NCBI GenBank assembly: GCA_013816845.1
Contig: JACDDU010000003.1
Location: 425,460-489,459, forward strand
Origin: Gammaproteobacteria bacterium
GTDB lineage: Bacteria > Pseudomonadota > Gammaproteobacteria > DSM-16500
Direction: 5' to 3'
Length of the DNA stretch: 64,000 nt
A model generated the notes under the pieces. The model was not told the origin of the DNA. It ran no database searches and saw nothing but the letters and a program-made list of their open reading frames with translations. Below, piece by piece: positions 45,148-53,711 of the stretch. Every line of letters starts with the position of its first letter. The first letter of the stretch is position 1. The position numbers and the translations under genes are program-made.

Positions 45148-46117
45148 TATGATGGTGAATTATTTCGTAAATTAAAGTTGCTGCAAGTTTAGCGGTCCGA
45201 TGATCAACATCGTACCGTGGCACGTGCTCAACAATATCATAACTGATAGCTTTTCCTGAAGCGGCAACTTGACGGATGAGAGGAATGGTATGCCAAGGAT
45301 TCAAGCCGAGCGGTTGGATCGTACTCACTCCAGGTGCAAAGGCGGGAGAGAACACATCGAGCGAAATACTCATATAAATGGAATCGTTTTCATCGATCAC
45401 TCGATCAACAAAATCAAAACATTTTTCCTGTAAACCTTGATGCATTTCATCCGCTAAAATCAATTTGGTTTTTAATTTTTTTGCCACTTCAAATTGTTGG
45501 CGAATATTGCCTGCATGTTGGATACCAATGCAGTTATAGTCGAAATGCTGATGCGCTTTTTGATGAGCAATGGCGATTTGGTAAAACGCACTCTGCGCGC
45601 TAGGCTTATGTCCACGTGGCGCCGTCAAGTCAAAATGGGCATCAAAATTTATAATTCCCAGTTTTTTTTCTGCAGGATAGGCCAGGGCTATGCCTAAATA
45701 ATGTCCCCAGGCTGCTTCGTGACCCCCACCTAAAACGATCGGTCGAATATTTTGCTTTAGCAATAATGCAACGACTTCAGCAAGAGCTGCCTGACTTTTT
45801 TCTAAATCATGATCTGTGCAGGTGATGTTTCCTACATCAAAACAAATAATGTTAGGATTTTGAATGGGCAGTTTAGCTAGTTTATGTCGAATGGCAGTCG
45901 GTCCCTCCGTCGCTCCCGTTCGACCTTGATCACGTCTTACACCCTCATCGCACTTAAAGCCAATCAGAGCAAAAGCTAGCTGAGTGCATTGAGGAGGAAG
46001 GTGTTCTAATAAATTTAAAGTCTGCATACGCTGGAAAAAACAAGAATCAGCCGGAATATCGGCACGACCTTGCCATACAAGCGGATCGGGCGGTGAATAA
46101 GAAGACTCCCAATTCAT
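45125..46117 (-). CDS. hutG: arginase-family hydrolase, probable formimidoylglutamase
   Basis: The 330-residue ureohydrolase has the binuclear Mn motifs GGGHEAAWG, INFDAHFDLT and SISLDVFSPAFAPGVS. The FALIGFKCDEGVRRDQGRTGATEGP segment is typical of formimidoylglutamase, which makes glutamate and formamide in histidine breakdown. No hutH, hutU or hutI is in the window; an agmatinase-like activity cannot be excluded. It is coupled with mutY. Confidence 0.8.
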   Translation of the reverse strand: MNWESSYSPPDPLVWQGRADIPADSCFFQRMQTLNLLEHLPPQCTQLAFALIGFKCDEGVRRDQGRTGATEGPTAIRHKLAKLPIQNPNIICFDVGNITCTDHDLEKSQAALAEVVALLLKQNIRPIVLGGGHEAAWGHYLGIALAYPAEKKLGIINFDAHFDLTAPRGHKPSAQSAFYQIAIAHQKAHQHFDYNCIGIQHAGNIRQQFEVAKKLKTKLILADEMHQGLQEKCFDFVDRVIDENDSIYMSISLDVFSPAFAPGVSTIQPLGLNPWHTIPLIRQVAASGKAISYDIVEHVPRYDVDHRTAKLAATLIYEIIHHHNENPRTW

Positions 46118-46126
46118 GAGTACCCT

Positions 46127-46699
46127 TTAAGATGCCTCGGCTATACGCACGTCTGCTCGCTCAAGCACATCATCGCTCCCTAAGATATTGGCGTAAGACG
46201 GTTGAAATGCAGCTAAAAATGCATAATGAACATTCTGGGAAGGAATGATCGTATGCCCAAATTCTAATTGACGTGCAGCGCATGCATCATGAATGACGGT
46301 ACAAGTGAAGCCAAGGTCATATGCTGCACGCACCGTTGCATCCACCGTCATGTGCGTCATCATGCCGCAAATAACAAGGTGTCTAATTTTATTTTTTTTC
46401 AAATGGTTCAATAAAGCCGTGTCTTTGAAGCTGTTTGGATAATGTTTTTTGACAATGGTCTCACCTTTGATCGGAGCAACATTGGTATGAAATTCAGCAC
46501 CCTTTGTGCAAGGTAAAAGATAAGCTGCATCGGGATGCGTGGAAATATGTTGTATATGGACAACGGGTAGCTTACTTTCACGATAAGCGTGTAAAACTGC
46601 TTGAGCTTTGTAGCTTGCTTCAAGACTTTTTTCTAATGGTATCCTTCCTTGCGGAAAATAATCATTCTGGATTTCTAACAAGAGTAAAGCAGTAGTCAT
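46127..46699 (-). CDS. isochorismatase-like family protein lacking the catalytic cysteine
   Basis: The 190-residue protein has the family fold. ALLLLEIQNDYFP carries Glu where the catalytic Asp normally stands, and the lysine lies in IVKKHYPNSF. The nucleophile region is CGMMTHMTVDATVRAAYDLGF, with Thr where Cys is usual (family pattern MTHMC). Two of three triad positions are thus changed. It ends 10 bp upstream of the hutG-like start on the same strand and may share its transcript. Confidence 0.8.
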   Translation of the reverse strand: MTTALLLLEIQNDYFPQGRIPLEKSLEASYKAQAVLHAYRESKLPVVHIQHISTHPDAAYLLPCTKGAEFHTNVAPIKGETIVKKHYPNSFKDTALLNHLKKNKIRHLVICGMMTHMTVDATVRAAYDLGFTCTVIHDACAARQLEFGHTIIPSQNVHYAFLAAFQPSYANILGSDDVLERADVRIAEAS

Positions 46700-46883
46700 A
46701 CCAGGTCCCTTTTATGATGATAAATAATTTTATATTTAATCACTTTTGATAGATTTCGCAATCATACCAAATTGAAACTAAATTAACATTTTTTATTGCC
46801 TTACTTATTTTCCTGGGTTGACAGCCTCGGATTGAACCGCTAACCTCCACGCGATTTTAAATTATTACAGGGATGATTGAGCG

Positions 46884-47303
46884 ATGATGTTTAAATTAAG
46901 GATAAGTGTTGTGACTTTAATAATAGGATTAATGAGTGTCGCTAATGCAACAGAGCGTTACCACCCACCAGAACGACTCACTTGTAAATTAAATCATTTA
47001 AACAAATTAAAATGTCATGACTTCAATCGCCGCCTCCTTATAGAAGACGTTTCAAATGCAACCCTTAGCAAAGATCGAACCGATGTTTTTAATTTCGTTT
47101 CAGGCGTTGCGTATAGTTCGCCAAACCATACGGAAACTTCTGTATTTTTTACTTACAACAATAGTAAGTTTAAAATGGTTAGATTAAAAACAATTCATCC
47201 TAGCATTCAGCCTGATCTTGCCAATCCAAATTGGAAAAAGTTTAACGATGATATTTACACCTGCAACGCAAGCTACATGGATTGCGCAATCACCTTGAAT
47301 TAA
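46884..47303 (+). CDS. hypothetical secreted protein
   Basis: The 139-residue protein has a signal peptide (about residues 1-22, ending ANA) and four cysteines in the mature part (LTCKLNH, KCHDF, YTCNA, DCAITL), compatible with two disulfides. I do not recognise it. AGGGA about 10 nt upstream supports the ATG at 46884 or 46887. A strong hairpin follows. Confidence 0.6.
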   Translation: MMFKLRISVVTLIIGLMSVANATERYHPPERLTCKLNHLNKLKCHDFNRRLLIEDVSNATLSKDRTDVFNFVSGVAYSSPNHTETSVFFTYNNSKFKMVRLKTIHPSIQPDLANPNWKKFNDDIYTCNASYMDCAITLN

Positions 47304-47334
47304 AGAGTATTTGTATTTTCCTCAAAATTAAGTG

Positions 47335-47354
47335 AGCCAGCATACGCTGGCTTT
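47335..47354 (+). terminator. intrinsic terminator
   Basis: AGCCAGC (47335-47341), a 4-nt loop and GCTGGCT (47346-47352), followed by TT then G, form a compact GC-rich hairpin 32 bp after the secreted-protein gene. Confidence 0.6.
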
Positions 47355-47542
47355 GCCCTCCATCTTACCTAGTGCAGCTGTTTAATGCGCAAAACCTAGT
47401 AAGACAACATTTAGACGTTTGATATGGTTTGTCTTACATTTTTCAATCATATAAAAGTAAAAAATTTATGTGATCACAAGCGTTAATCTCTTGAAAATTT
47501 GGTAAAATAGAGAGATCAAATTTCAACACGGAAGTGGCGCTT

Positions 47543-48508
47543 ATGTTTGATGTCATGAATGAAGTGTTGGCCGCTGCAAGTCGCATTCACCATTACATTC
47601 GTAAGACACCTCTCGATTATTCAATACGACTTAGCAAGCTGACTGGCGTAGAAGTATATTTGAAGTGTGAAAATTTACAATTTACTAGTGCTTTTAAAGC
47701 CCGCGGGGCTTTTAATAAGTTATTAACGCTTTCACTTGCTGAGCGCACACAAGGTGTTGTAACGGCTTCATCCGGAAATCATGGCACTGCCGTTGCATTT
47801 GGATTGCATCAGTTAAAAATGAAAGGCATGGTTTTTGTACCCGAGAATGCATCCCCTGCCAAAGTGGAAGCGATTCAGAGTTATGGGGTTCCCATTGAAT
47901 TTCATGGAAACGATACGATGGTGACAGAGCGTTTTGCCAAAGCTTATGCCAAGCAACATGATCGTATCTATATCTCACCTTACAATGATCAGCAAGTTAT
48001 TAGTGGCCAGGGAACAATTGGTTATGAACTTATTAATCAATTGAAATCTATTGATGCGGTTATTGTACCTATTGGGGGCGGGGGATTAATTGCAGGTATT
48101 GCAGGCTTTTTAAAACAAGTTGCGCCGCACATCCAGATTATTGGCGCCCAACCGATTAATTCTCCCGTGATGACAGAATCAATTAAAGCAGGAAAGATTA
48201 TTGAAATGCACACGCTCCCTACCATTTCGGATGCGACCGCGGGCGGCATTGTGGCGGATGCTATTACTTTTCCACTTTGCCAACGCTACGTTGATCAATA
48301 TATTCTTGTGAGCGAAGAAGAAATTAAACAAGCTATTGTAACCTTGATTAAGACTCACTATATGCTAGTCGAAGGCGCAGCGGGTGTAGCGCTAGCTGCA
48401 TTAATAAAATGTAGCGAAACGTTACAAGGCAAAAACGTAGTTATCATTTTAAGCGGTGCGAAAATAAGCGTTGAAAATTTGAAAAGTGTTTTAGCAGTTA
48501 CTGCGTAG
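47543..48508 (+). CDS. PLP-dependent threonine/serine dehydratase-like enzyme
   Basis: The 321-residue fold-type II PLP enzyme has the lysine motif TSAFKARGAFNK, VTASSGNHGTAVA, the phosphate-binding IGGGGLIAG and the terminal VVIILSGAKIS. It lacks the C-terminal regulatory ACT domain of biosynthetic IlvA, so it resembles catabolic TdcB, serine racemase or hydroxyaspartate dehydratase. A GTG at 47534 would add three residues. It makes the enamine products that RidA (12838-13221) detoxifies. Convergent with anmK, overlapping by 11 bp. Confidence 0.88.
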   Translation: MFDVMNEVLAAASRIHHYIRKTPLDYSIRLSKLTGVEVYLKCENLQFTSAFKARGAFNKLLTLSLAERTQGVVTASSGNHGTAVAFGLHQLKMKGMVFVPENASPAKVEAIQSYGVPIEFHGNDTMVTERFAKAYAKQHDRIYISPYNDQQVISGQGTIGYELINQLKSIDAVIVPIGGGGLIAGIAGFLKQVAPHIQIIGAQPINSPVMTESIKAGKIIEMHTLPTISDATAGGIVADAITFPLCQRYVDQYILVSEEEIKQAIVTLIKTHYMLVEGAAGVALAALIKCSETLQGKNVVIILSGAKISVENLKSVLAVTA

Positions 48509-49796
48509 CAAGTCTGTTGGGCAGAAAAGCTTGACCGCCTGAATGCGGTTTACTAACGCCTGTAGTCCCGGGTAAGCTCAAAGGTTTTTTTTGCAAACTA
48601 CGCACGGCAAGGTATGCAAAAATTTGTGCTTCCATCGCTTGGCTATTCCAACCCATTTCATCAGCTTTAACGATGCTTGTGTCTATCCCGCATTTTTCGA
48701 TTAAACGACATTTCAATTCATTGTAGATAACAGGGTTATGCCAACCTCCTCCGACTAAAACCCAATAGCGTGGTAAATCAATATTAAGCTGGATGACACT
48801 GGTTACAATACTCGCAGCCGTGAATGCTTCAAGCGTTGCACACGCATCCTCTAACGTCAGCATTGCAAGTTCAGGAATTAATGTGAGTTCACCAATATCA
48901 AGCGATTTAGGAGGGGGTAGGGCAAAATAATTTTCGCCCGCACGAAGAATGGATTTCGCAAAGAGTGCTTTTAAGACTTCATCATGAACATGACCCTTTA
49001 ATCCATAATGACCGTTTTTATCCATGTGCTCTGTACCGTGTGTTCGATGTCGAACAAGTCGATCTAACAATCCATTTCCTGGTCCCGTATCAAACGCTAT
49101 GAGGTCGCTATCTGCTTCACTATTCACCAAAGTAATATTAGCAATACCGCCGCAGTTAATAATCGCCGCAGGAATTTTTTTATCTCGTTTAGCGAGCGCT
49201 TGATGGTAGAGGGGCGCTAAAGGAGCGCCTTGTCCCCCCGCTGCCATATCGAGGCGCCGGAAGTCATTGACTACGGTAATCCCTATTTGATTTGCTAATG
49301 CTTGTCCGTCTCCGATAATAATCGATTTATTAATCAAAGGTTGGTGAAACATTGTTTGACCATGATAACCCACAACATCAATTTGTTGGGCTTGATAGCG
49401 CGTTGATTGGAGTAAGGCTTGCACCGCTTGCCCGTGCAAGTCGGTTGAATGTTTGATTACCATGGCTAAGTTAATTTTTTGATTAGAATCGCTATGAGCA
49501 AAAAGATAAGCGTTCAGTTCTTCAATTTTATCATTAAGCGCTAAGGGCAAGAGATGGAGTTCATCTTCGAGATAATCGTAAAGCGATTGCTGATAATTTA
49601 AGGATGCTTTTTCTAAATCACCTTTATTTTTTCTTATCGCCCATTCAGTGGCTTTTAAAAGGATAGTAAAGCAGGGGTGGTAAGGGATGTGCAATTGCCC
49701 TAAACGATCATTAATTTCAGCTTCGCCATCCGTATCGATGAGCGCTGCATCAATTCCATCCATCGATGTTCCACTCATTAATCCAATACTTAACAT
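48498..49796 (-). CDS. anmK: anhydro-N-acetylmuramic acid kinase
   Basis: The 432-residue ASKHA kinase recycles anhydro-MurNAc from cell-wall turnover to MurNAc-6-P. It has the phosphate-1 motif GLMSGTSMDGIDAAL, VGYHGQTMFHQP, NCGGIANITL, FDTGPGNGLLD and VLVGGGWHNPVI. It is longer than E. coli AnmK (369 aa), partly through an extra segment around residues 60-110. With the GlcNAc kinase and NagA it adds to a cell-wall sugar salvage theme. Confidence 0.94.
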   Translation of the reverse strand: MLSIGLMSGTSMDGIDAALIDTDGEAEINDRLGQLHIPYHPCFTILLKATEWAIRKNKGDLEKASLNYQQSLYDYLEDELHLLPLALNDKIEELNAYLFAHSDSNQKINLAMVIKHSTDLHGQAVQALLQSTRYQAQQIDVVGYHGQTMFHQPLINKSIIIGDGQALANQIGITVVNDFRRLDMAAGGQGAPLAPLYHQALAKRDKKIPAAIINCGGIANITLVNSEADSDLIAFDTGPGNGLLDRLVRHRTHGTEHMDKNGHYGLKGHVHDEVLKALFAKSILRAGENYFALPPPKSLDIGELTLIPELAMLTLEDACATLEAFTAASIVTSVIQLNIDLPRYWVLVGGGWHNPVIYNELKCRLIEKCGIDTSIVKADEMGWNSQAMEAQIFAYLAVRSLQKKPLSLPGTTGVSKPHSGGQAFLPNRLATQ

Positions 49797-49935
49797 ATTC
49801 TTTACTTTATGGTTATTAATCAGTCATTATCATAACAATAATAATTTTATTTGCCAACGTAGGTTAATGAATGGATTTTCTCGTTCCCGTGTTTTGTTGT
49901 ACATTACGTGCTTAGCGTTAAGACGATGATTGATC

Positions 49936-50814
49936 ATGGATAACCGAAAATTTTGTGTTTTAGTTAACCCCATTGCGGGAAGAGGAAGAGCATTATCGCT
50001 TGTAAATAAAATTGAAAAATATTTACAAAAACATGCGATTAATTTTCACACACACATTACAAAGAATATTCAAGAAGCAAAGGAAGCCGCGCTTGCCGGA
50101 ATAAAACGTAATGAAATTATTGCAAGTGTAGGCGGTGATGGGACAGTCCGGGCATTGCTTGCCGTCATTTACGAAAATCAAGGAACATTAGCTTTGATTC
50201 CTGCTGGTCGAGGCAATGATTTAGCGCGCGTGCTCAAAATTCCATTGCATCCTTTGCGTGCTTGCCAGCTTTTGGTTCGGGGTAAAATCATTAAAATCGA
50301 CTTGGCTAAAGTCAATGGTCAGCCCTTTTTAGGTATTTGTAGTTTAGGCTTTGATTCGCTTGCCAATGATATAGCGAATCGCGCACGTTTTATTAAAGGT
50401 CCTGCTGTTTATTTAATGAGTGGTTTGCAGGCGCTTTTCAAATTTAAACCCATCTCATTTAAAGTTCAGATCGATAATGTTGACATTGATCATCTCGGTT
50501 ATACGGTTGCAGTTGCTAATGCGCCTTATTATGGCGGAGGCATTAAACTTGCACCCAATGCTTCGCTGCAAGATGGGTTGCTAGATATTGTGATGGTCAG
50601 TGATATTTCAAAGTGGCGTGCATTGACGGCCATACCTCATTTGTTTAAGGGGACGCATTTAGATTTACCGGGTTTTAAGGTATTACAAGGTAAGCAAGTT
50701 ACAATTAATGCCCCCCAACAATATCTTGCTTATGCAGATGGTGACGCAATATGCTCACCACCTGTCAAAATAAGCTTAATTCCATCAGCGCTAAGCGTCA
50801 TTGTTCCGCAATAA
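49936..50814 (+). CDS. diacylglycerol/lipid kinase (YegS/DgkB family)
   Basis: The 292-residue protein has the catalytic-domain motifs VLVNPIAGRGRA, ASVGGDGTVRAL and IPAGRGNDLARVL, and the C-terminal DGLLDIVMV and YADGDA of this lipid-kinase family. It phosphorylates diacylglycerol or a related lipid. A TTG at 49930 is an alternative start two codons upstream. Divergent from anmK; convergent with the TPR gene, whose stop abuts. Confidence 0.9.
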   Translation: MDNRKFCVLVNPIAGRGRALSLVNKIEKYLQKHAINFHTHITKNIQEAKEAALAGIKRNEIIASVGGDGTVRALLAVIYENQGTLALIPAGRGNDLARVLKIPLHPLRACQLLVRGKIIKIDLAKVNGQPFLGICSLGFDSLANDIANRARFIKGPAVYLMSGLQALFKFKPISFKVQIDNVDIDHLGYTVAVANAPYYGGGIKLAPNASLQDGLLDIVMVSDISKWRALTAIPHLFKGTHLDLPGFKVLQGKQVTINAPQQYLAYADGDAICSPPVKISLIPSALSVIVPQ

Positions 50815-51867
50815 TTAACGTGATGATGTCATTAATTTATTGAGATGAAGCGCGCGTTGCTCGTAAGTTTTGGCGAGTTGCTCATCACCTTTTTTATTAT
50901 AAGCAAAAGATAGTAATTCATAGGGTTTAATTAAGTGTTCATCATTATTGCCATAAACATTTTGATAAATTTGAATAGCTCTTTTTAATTTCGCCGTGGC
51001 TTCATTGGTATTACCAATTTTTAAATAAGCTTCACCTAAGGAAAGAAAATTTCGCGCAGCATATGGATTTTGACTTGCATTTCGATGTTGCCAAAATTGG
51101 TTCACTTGCTGCAACATTAGTAGGGCTTCATCATCACGCGTGTTCATTGCTAATAAAGTGGCAGCGAGTCGATTTTTGACCCGAGCATATTGTTCATCTT
51201 TACCATTCGGAAGATGCTCATAAATATTAATTGCTTTTTGAAAGTGCTGTTCAGCATGCGTATAATCTTTTGAATCCCCATCCAGCATGCCTTTCATGCA
51301 ATAAGCGAAGGCGACTGATTTAGTTTGATTCTTATGCTGAGTTAAAACTTTATTAGCATAATAGTCAGCTTTTTTCTTATCTTTGCTTTCCAAAGAGCGC
51401 GCAAATTTTTGTTCGTAGGCATAGCTTAAATGATTGTCATTCCAACTTTTTTCTTCAGATTTACGTAATAATTTACTCGCCATATCCATGTAAAGAATTG
51501 CGCGGTCTGGATGATGGTCAATATGAGTATAATAAGTTCCCATCTTATAAAGCATGCGACCTAGCGCTTCTTGATCTTGAGCTGATAAAGTTTGAAACTC
51601 TCTACGATCTGTCGCTCTGATAAAACTATCGATTTCGACAATTTTGGATTTGTTAGGAACGATGGTTGCGCAATTATTCCAGTCAAAATTAAATGTTTTT
51701 TCATACATAGCCATAGAATTAAGCGAAAGTATTTTCGGATCAAATATTTTATCGGATTCAATAACTAATTCTGTTGTGGGCGGGGTACCTTGGGCAAGGG
51801 TAGTATTTAAAGTTAAAAAGGGAATAAGAAGCGAACTTGCTATTAAAGTACAGTGATAAAACCGCAT
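50815..51867 (-). CDS. secreted TPR-repeat protein (paralog 1)
   Basis: The 350-residue protein has a signal peptide (about residues 1-25, ending TLAQ) and a helical TPR-type body: HAEQHFQKAINIYEHLPNG, RNFLSLGEAYLKIGNTNEAT, FAYNKKGDEQLAKTYEQRA. It shares an N-terminal FDWNNCATIVPNKSKI element and most of its length with the gene at 53712-54728. TPR proteins bind partners; none can be named. AGGAGAG 7-8 nt before the ATG. The pair flanks the SNARE-like gene. Confidence 0.75.
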   Translation of the reverse strand: MRFYHCTLIASSLLIPFLTLNTTLAQGTPPTTELVIESDKIFDPKILSLNSMAMYEKTFNFDWNNCATIVPNKSKIVEIDSFIRATDRREFQTLSAQDQEALGRMLYKMGTYYTHIDHHPDRAILYMDMASKLLRKSEEKSWNDNHLSYAYEQKFARSLESKDKKKADYYANKVLTQHKNQTKSVAFAYCMKGMLDGDSKDYTHAEQHFQKAINIYEHLPNGKDEQYARVKNRLAATLLAMNTRDDEALLMLQQVNQFWQHRNASQNPYAARNFLSLGEAYLKIGNTNEATAKLKRAIQIYQNVYGNNDEHLIKPYELLSFAYNKKGDEQLAKTYEQRALHLNKLMTSSR

Positions 51868-52256
51868 AAAGTGACTCTCCTGTCAAAGGTATATCCATTA
51901 GTGATAGTCATTGCATAGGGACGACTGATAAAAAGTATACCTCAAGCTTTCTCAATCTTCTTACCTAAAGCTTTCCTGCACCAACAATCTCCTTCGGTCT
52001 CATGCTGCCCGGGTGGTTTGCAATGTTGCATAATTTTGACAAGCGATTTCGGAACCACTCCTTCGAGCGCGCATTTGTATGCTATGGCTAAAAGTAGTCA
52101 CAAGGGCATTAATAAAACAATATTAAATTGGCGCACCTGGCAAAGTTATGGCAATTTTAATATGGATTTTATTTATTTGAAAATCATTTCCTGGTAATAA
52201 TGATATTCCGATAACAACTACTAGAATAAAAACGCGGTCAAGGAGAAAGATTGAAC
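51868..52256. other. intergenic region upstream of the SNARE-like gene
   Basis: About 390 bases separate the divergent TPR and SNARE-like genes. AAGGAG at 52239-52244 is the Shine-Dalgarno of the latter. I found no PmrA-like 11-nt CTTAA repeat here; a TTAA pair near 52125 has the wrong spacing. No RNA gene is seen. Confidence 0.4.
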
Positions 52257-52916
52257 ATGAAAATAGCAACCATCATTGTTTATCTTCAGCCCGACGGAAT
52301 GATCTTATCAACCTCTGCTTCTAAAAACTTTTTATGGAAATCAGCAGAAGAAAAATTCATAAAAAAACAACTCTTGCCGGTTGCAGATGCGCTGGTAGGT
52401 GAGAATGGGATTCACGAATTAAGCACGCCTCATGGTGTTTATTATGCCTTTATTGCTCCTGATCGATTTGCATTTCTTGCGGTAGATGAAAAAATTCCCA
52501 CCTCGATGCAGCTGGGCATTTTTGAAAAAATTCGGGTTGCAAAAACGAATCGTGAGTTAATGGTCATCATGCAAGATCCGGTGCAGGCGGCTAAAACTAA
52601 AACCGATTTAATTTTAGAACAAGTCGACGACTTGAAAAAAATTATGATGAGCAATATTGATAAAGTTCTCGATCGACAAGATAAAATTGAGTATTTACTT
52701 TTTGCAACTGAAGAATTAGCCCATCATAGTGATGATTTTAAAATGAAGGCAAGAAATTTAAAAAGACGTTCGCAATGTCCGCTATTTTTTCCTTTATTTG
52801 CCTTATTTAATACAGTTAAAGCAACGATTACAAGTTACGTATGGCGAGAGCAACCTGACCTTACGGTGGAAAATTCATCGGGCTACGACTACAAACCGAC
52901 CCGATTAAAATCCTAA
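52257..52916 (+). CDS. longin-domain R-SNARE-like (VAMP/Ykt6-like) protein, candidate effector
   Basis: The 219-residue protein looks eukaryotic. Residues 1-95 fit a longin domain: MKIATIIVYLQPDG, then YYAFIAPDRFAFLAVDE, like the YLFHYICQDRIVYLCITD region of VAMP7. Residues 118-171 fit an R-SNARE motif. EQVDDLKKIMMSNIDKVLDR aligns ungapped with VAMP2 AQVDEVVDIMRVNVDKVLER, placing Arg140 at the zero layer. Layers V123, L126, M130, I134, V137, I144, L147, L154, F161, A165 and L168 are apolar. A Cys and a moderately hydrophobic stretch (174-197) could attach it to membranes. TTG at 52251 is an alternative start. No bacterial signal peptide. It probably acts on host vesicle fusion after secretion. 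Confidence 0.82.
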   Translation: MKIATIIVYLQPDGMILSTSASKNFLWKSAEEKFIKKQLLPVADALVGENGIHELSTPHGVYYAFIAPDRFAFLAVDEKIPTSMQLGIFEKIRVAKTNRELMVIMQDPVQAAKTKTDLILEQVDDLKKIMMSNIDKVLDRQDKIEYLLFATEELAHHSDDFKMKARNLKRRSQCPLFFPLFALFNTVKATITSYVWREQPDLTVENSSGYDYKPTRLKS

Positions 52917-53124
52917 TGGAAAACACTTGACACTTGAAATCTTTTCCATGAAAATGGCGCTCCTTTCGTTATATTTCCCTTCTTGAAGTTTGTCTCCACA
53001 CGTTTAGTGATGGAACTTGTGTGCATTATCTTCATGTGTGCATGGGTCATTCATTAAACCATTCTATTTTTCTTTTCCTCCCGCAATATCACTCTTTCAT
53101 TTTTAATTTATTAAGGAAAACACC

Positions 53125-53631
53125 ATGCAAATTGCAAAAGTATTTAAATATGCGTTTTTATTAAGCCTCACTTTAGCTAGTTTTCAAACCTTTGCTCATC
53201 AAGGGAAAGGTTATCGCATTATTTCAGAAACAACGGAAACCTCTCCCGGTGCAGTGGGAGGAATTATGGATGTGACCCAAACTCGTCCACCTTTAGGATA
53301 TGCATCAGCACTCGCCAATGCACCCAATCAACACTCACACCGTAACCAATATAGTTACGTTGAAGGAAATCATGGCGTCACTATTCGAAACAACACCGCA
53401 CAAAATCAACTCTATAAATATATCATGGAGGTGAATTGTGATAATCGTTTGTTTCGAAGTGTCAAACATATCGAACTTTTTCCAGAAGGTACCTTTACCA
53501 ACCAATCCAAGTCTTTTGTTGTGGTGCAAGAAGAAAAGGTTGGAACTTTTCCCATCAAAGCCATGACCCAAGTCATTGGGGAAAGCAATTCCTCTTTTGA
53601 AGGCCAAGGAAAACTTGTTGTAGAAGGATAA
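53125..53631 (+). CDS. hypothetical secreted protein
   Basis: The 168-residue protein has a clear signal peptide (about residues 1-24, ending QTFA-H) and a beta-rich mature part with one cysteine (EVNCDNRLF). I do not recognise the family. The ATG has AAGGAAA about 6 nt upstream. It lies between the SNARE-like gene and TPR paralog 2. Confidence 0.65.
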   Translation: MQIAKVFKYAFLLSLTLASFQTFAHQGKGYRIISETTETSPGAVGGIMDVTQTRPPLGYASALANAPNQHSHRNQYSYVEGNHGVTIRNNTAQNQLYKYIMEVNCDNRLFRSVKHIELFPEGTFTNQSKSFVVVQEEKVGTFPIKAMTQVIGESNSSFEGQGKLVVEG

Positions 53632-53641
53632 AGGCAAGTTG

Positions 53642-53670
53642 CTGAGAGCCGCCTTGCAAGCGGCTCTCAG
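53642..53670. terminator. perfect 11-bp hairpin between convergent genes
   Basis: CTGAGAGCCGC (53642-53652) and GCGGCTCTCAG (53660-53670) pair perfectly around a 7-nt loop. It lies between the secreted-protein gene and TPR paralog 2. No T-run follows on either strand, so termination efficiency is uncertain. Confidence 0.6.
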
Positions 53671-53711
53671 TCATTATGAAATTAAAACAGAAAAATATAG
53701 ACTAACGTTAG

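Noticed and set aside
46812-46860. tRNA-like fragment (GGTTCAATCC on the minus strand)
   Set aside because: The T-loop sequence is present but the T-stem does not pair and no other cloverleaf part is found.
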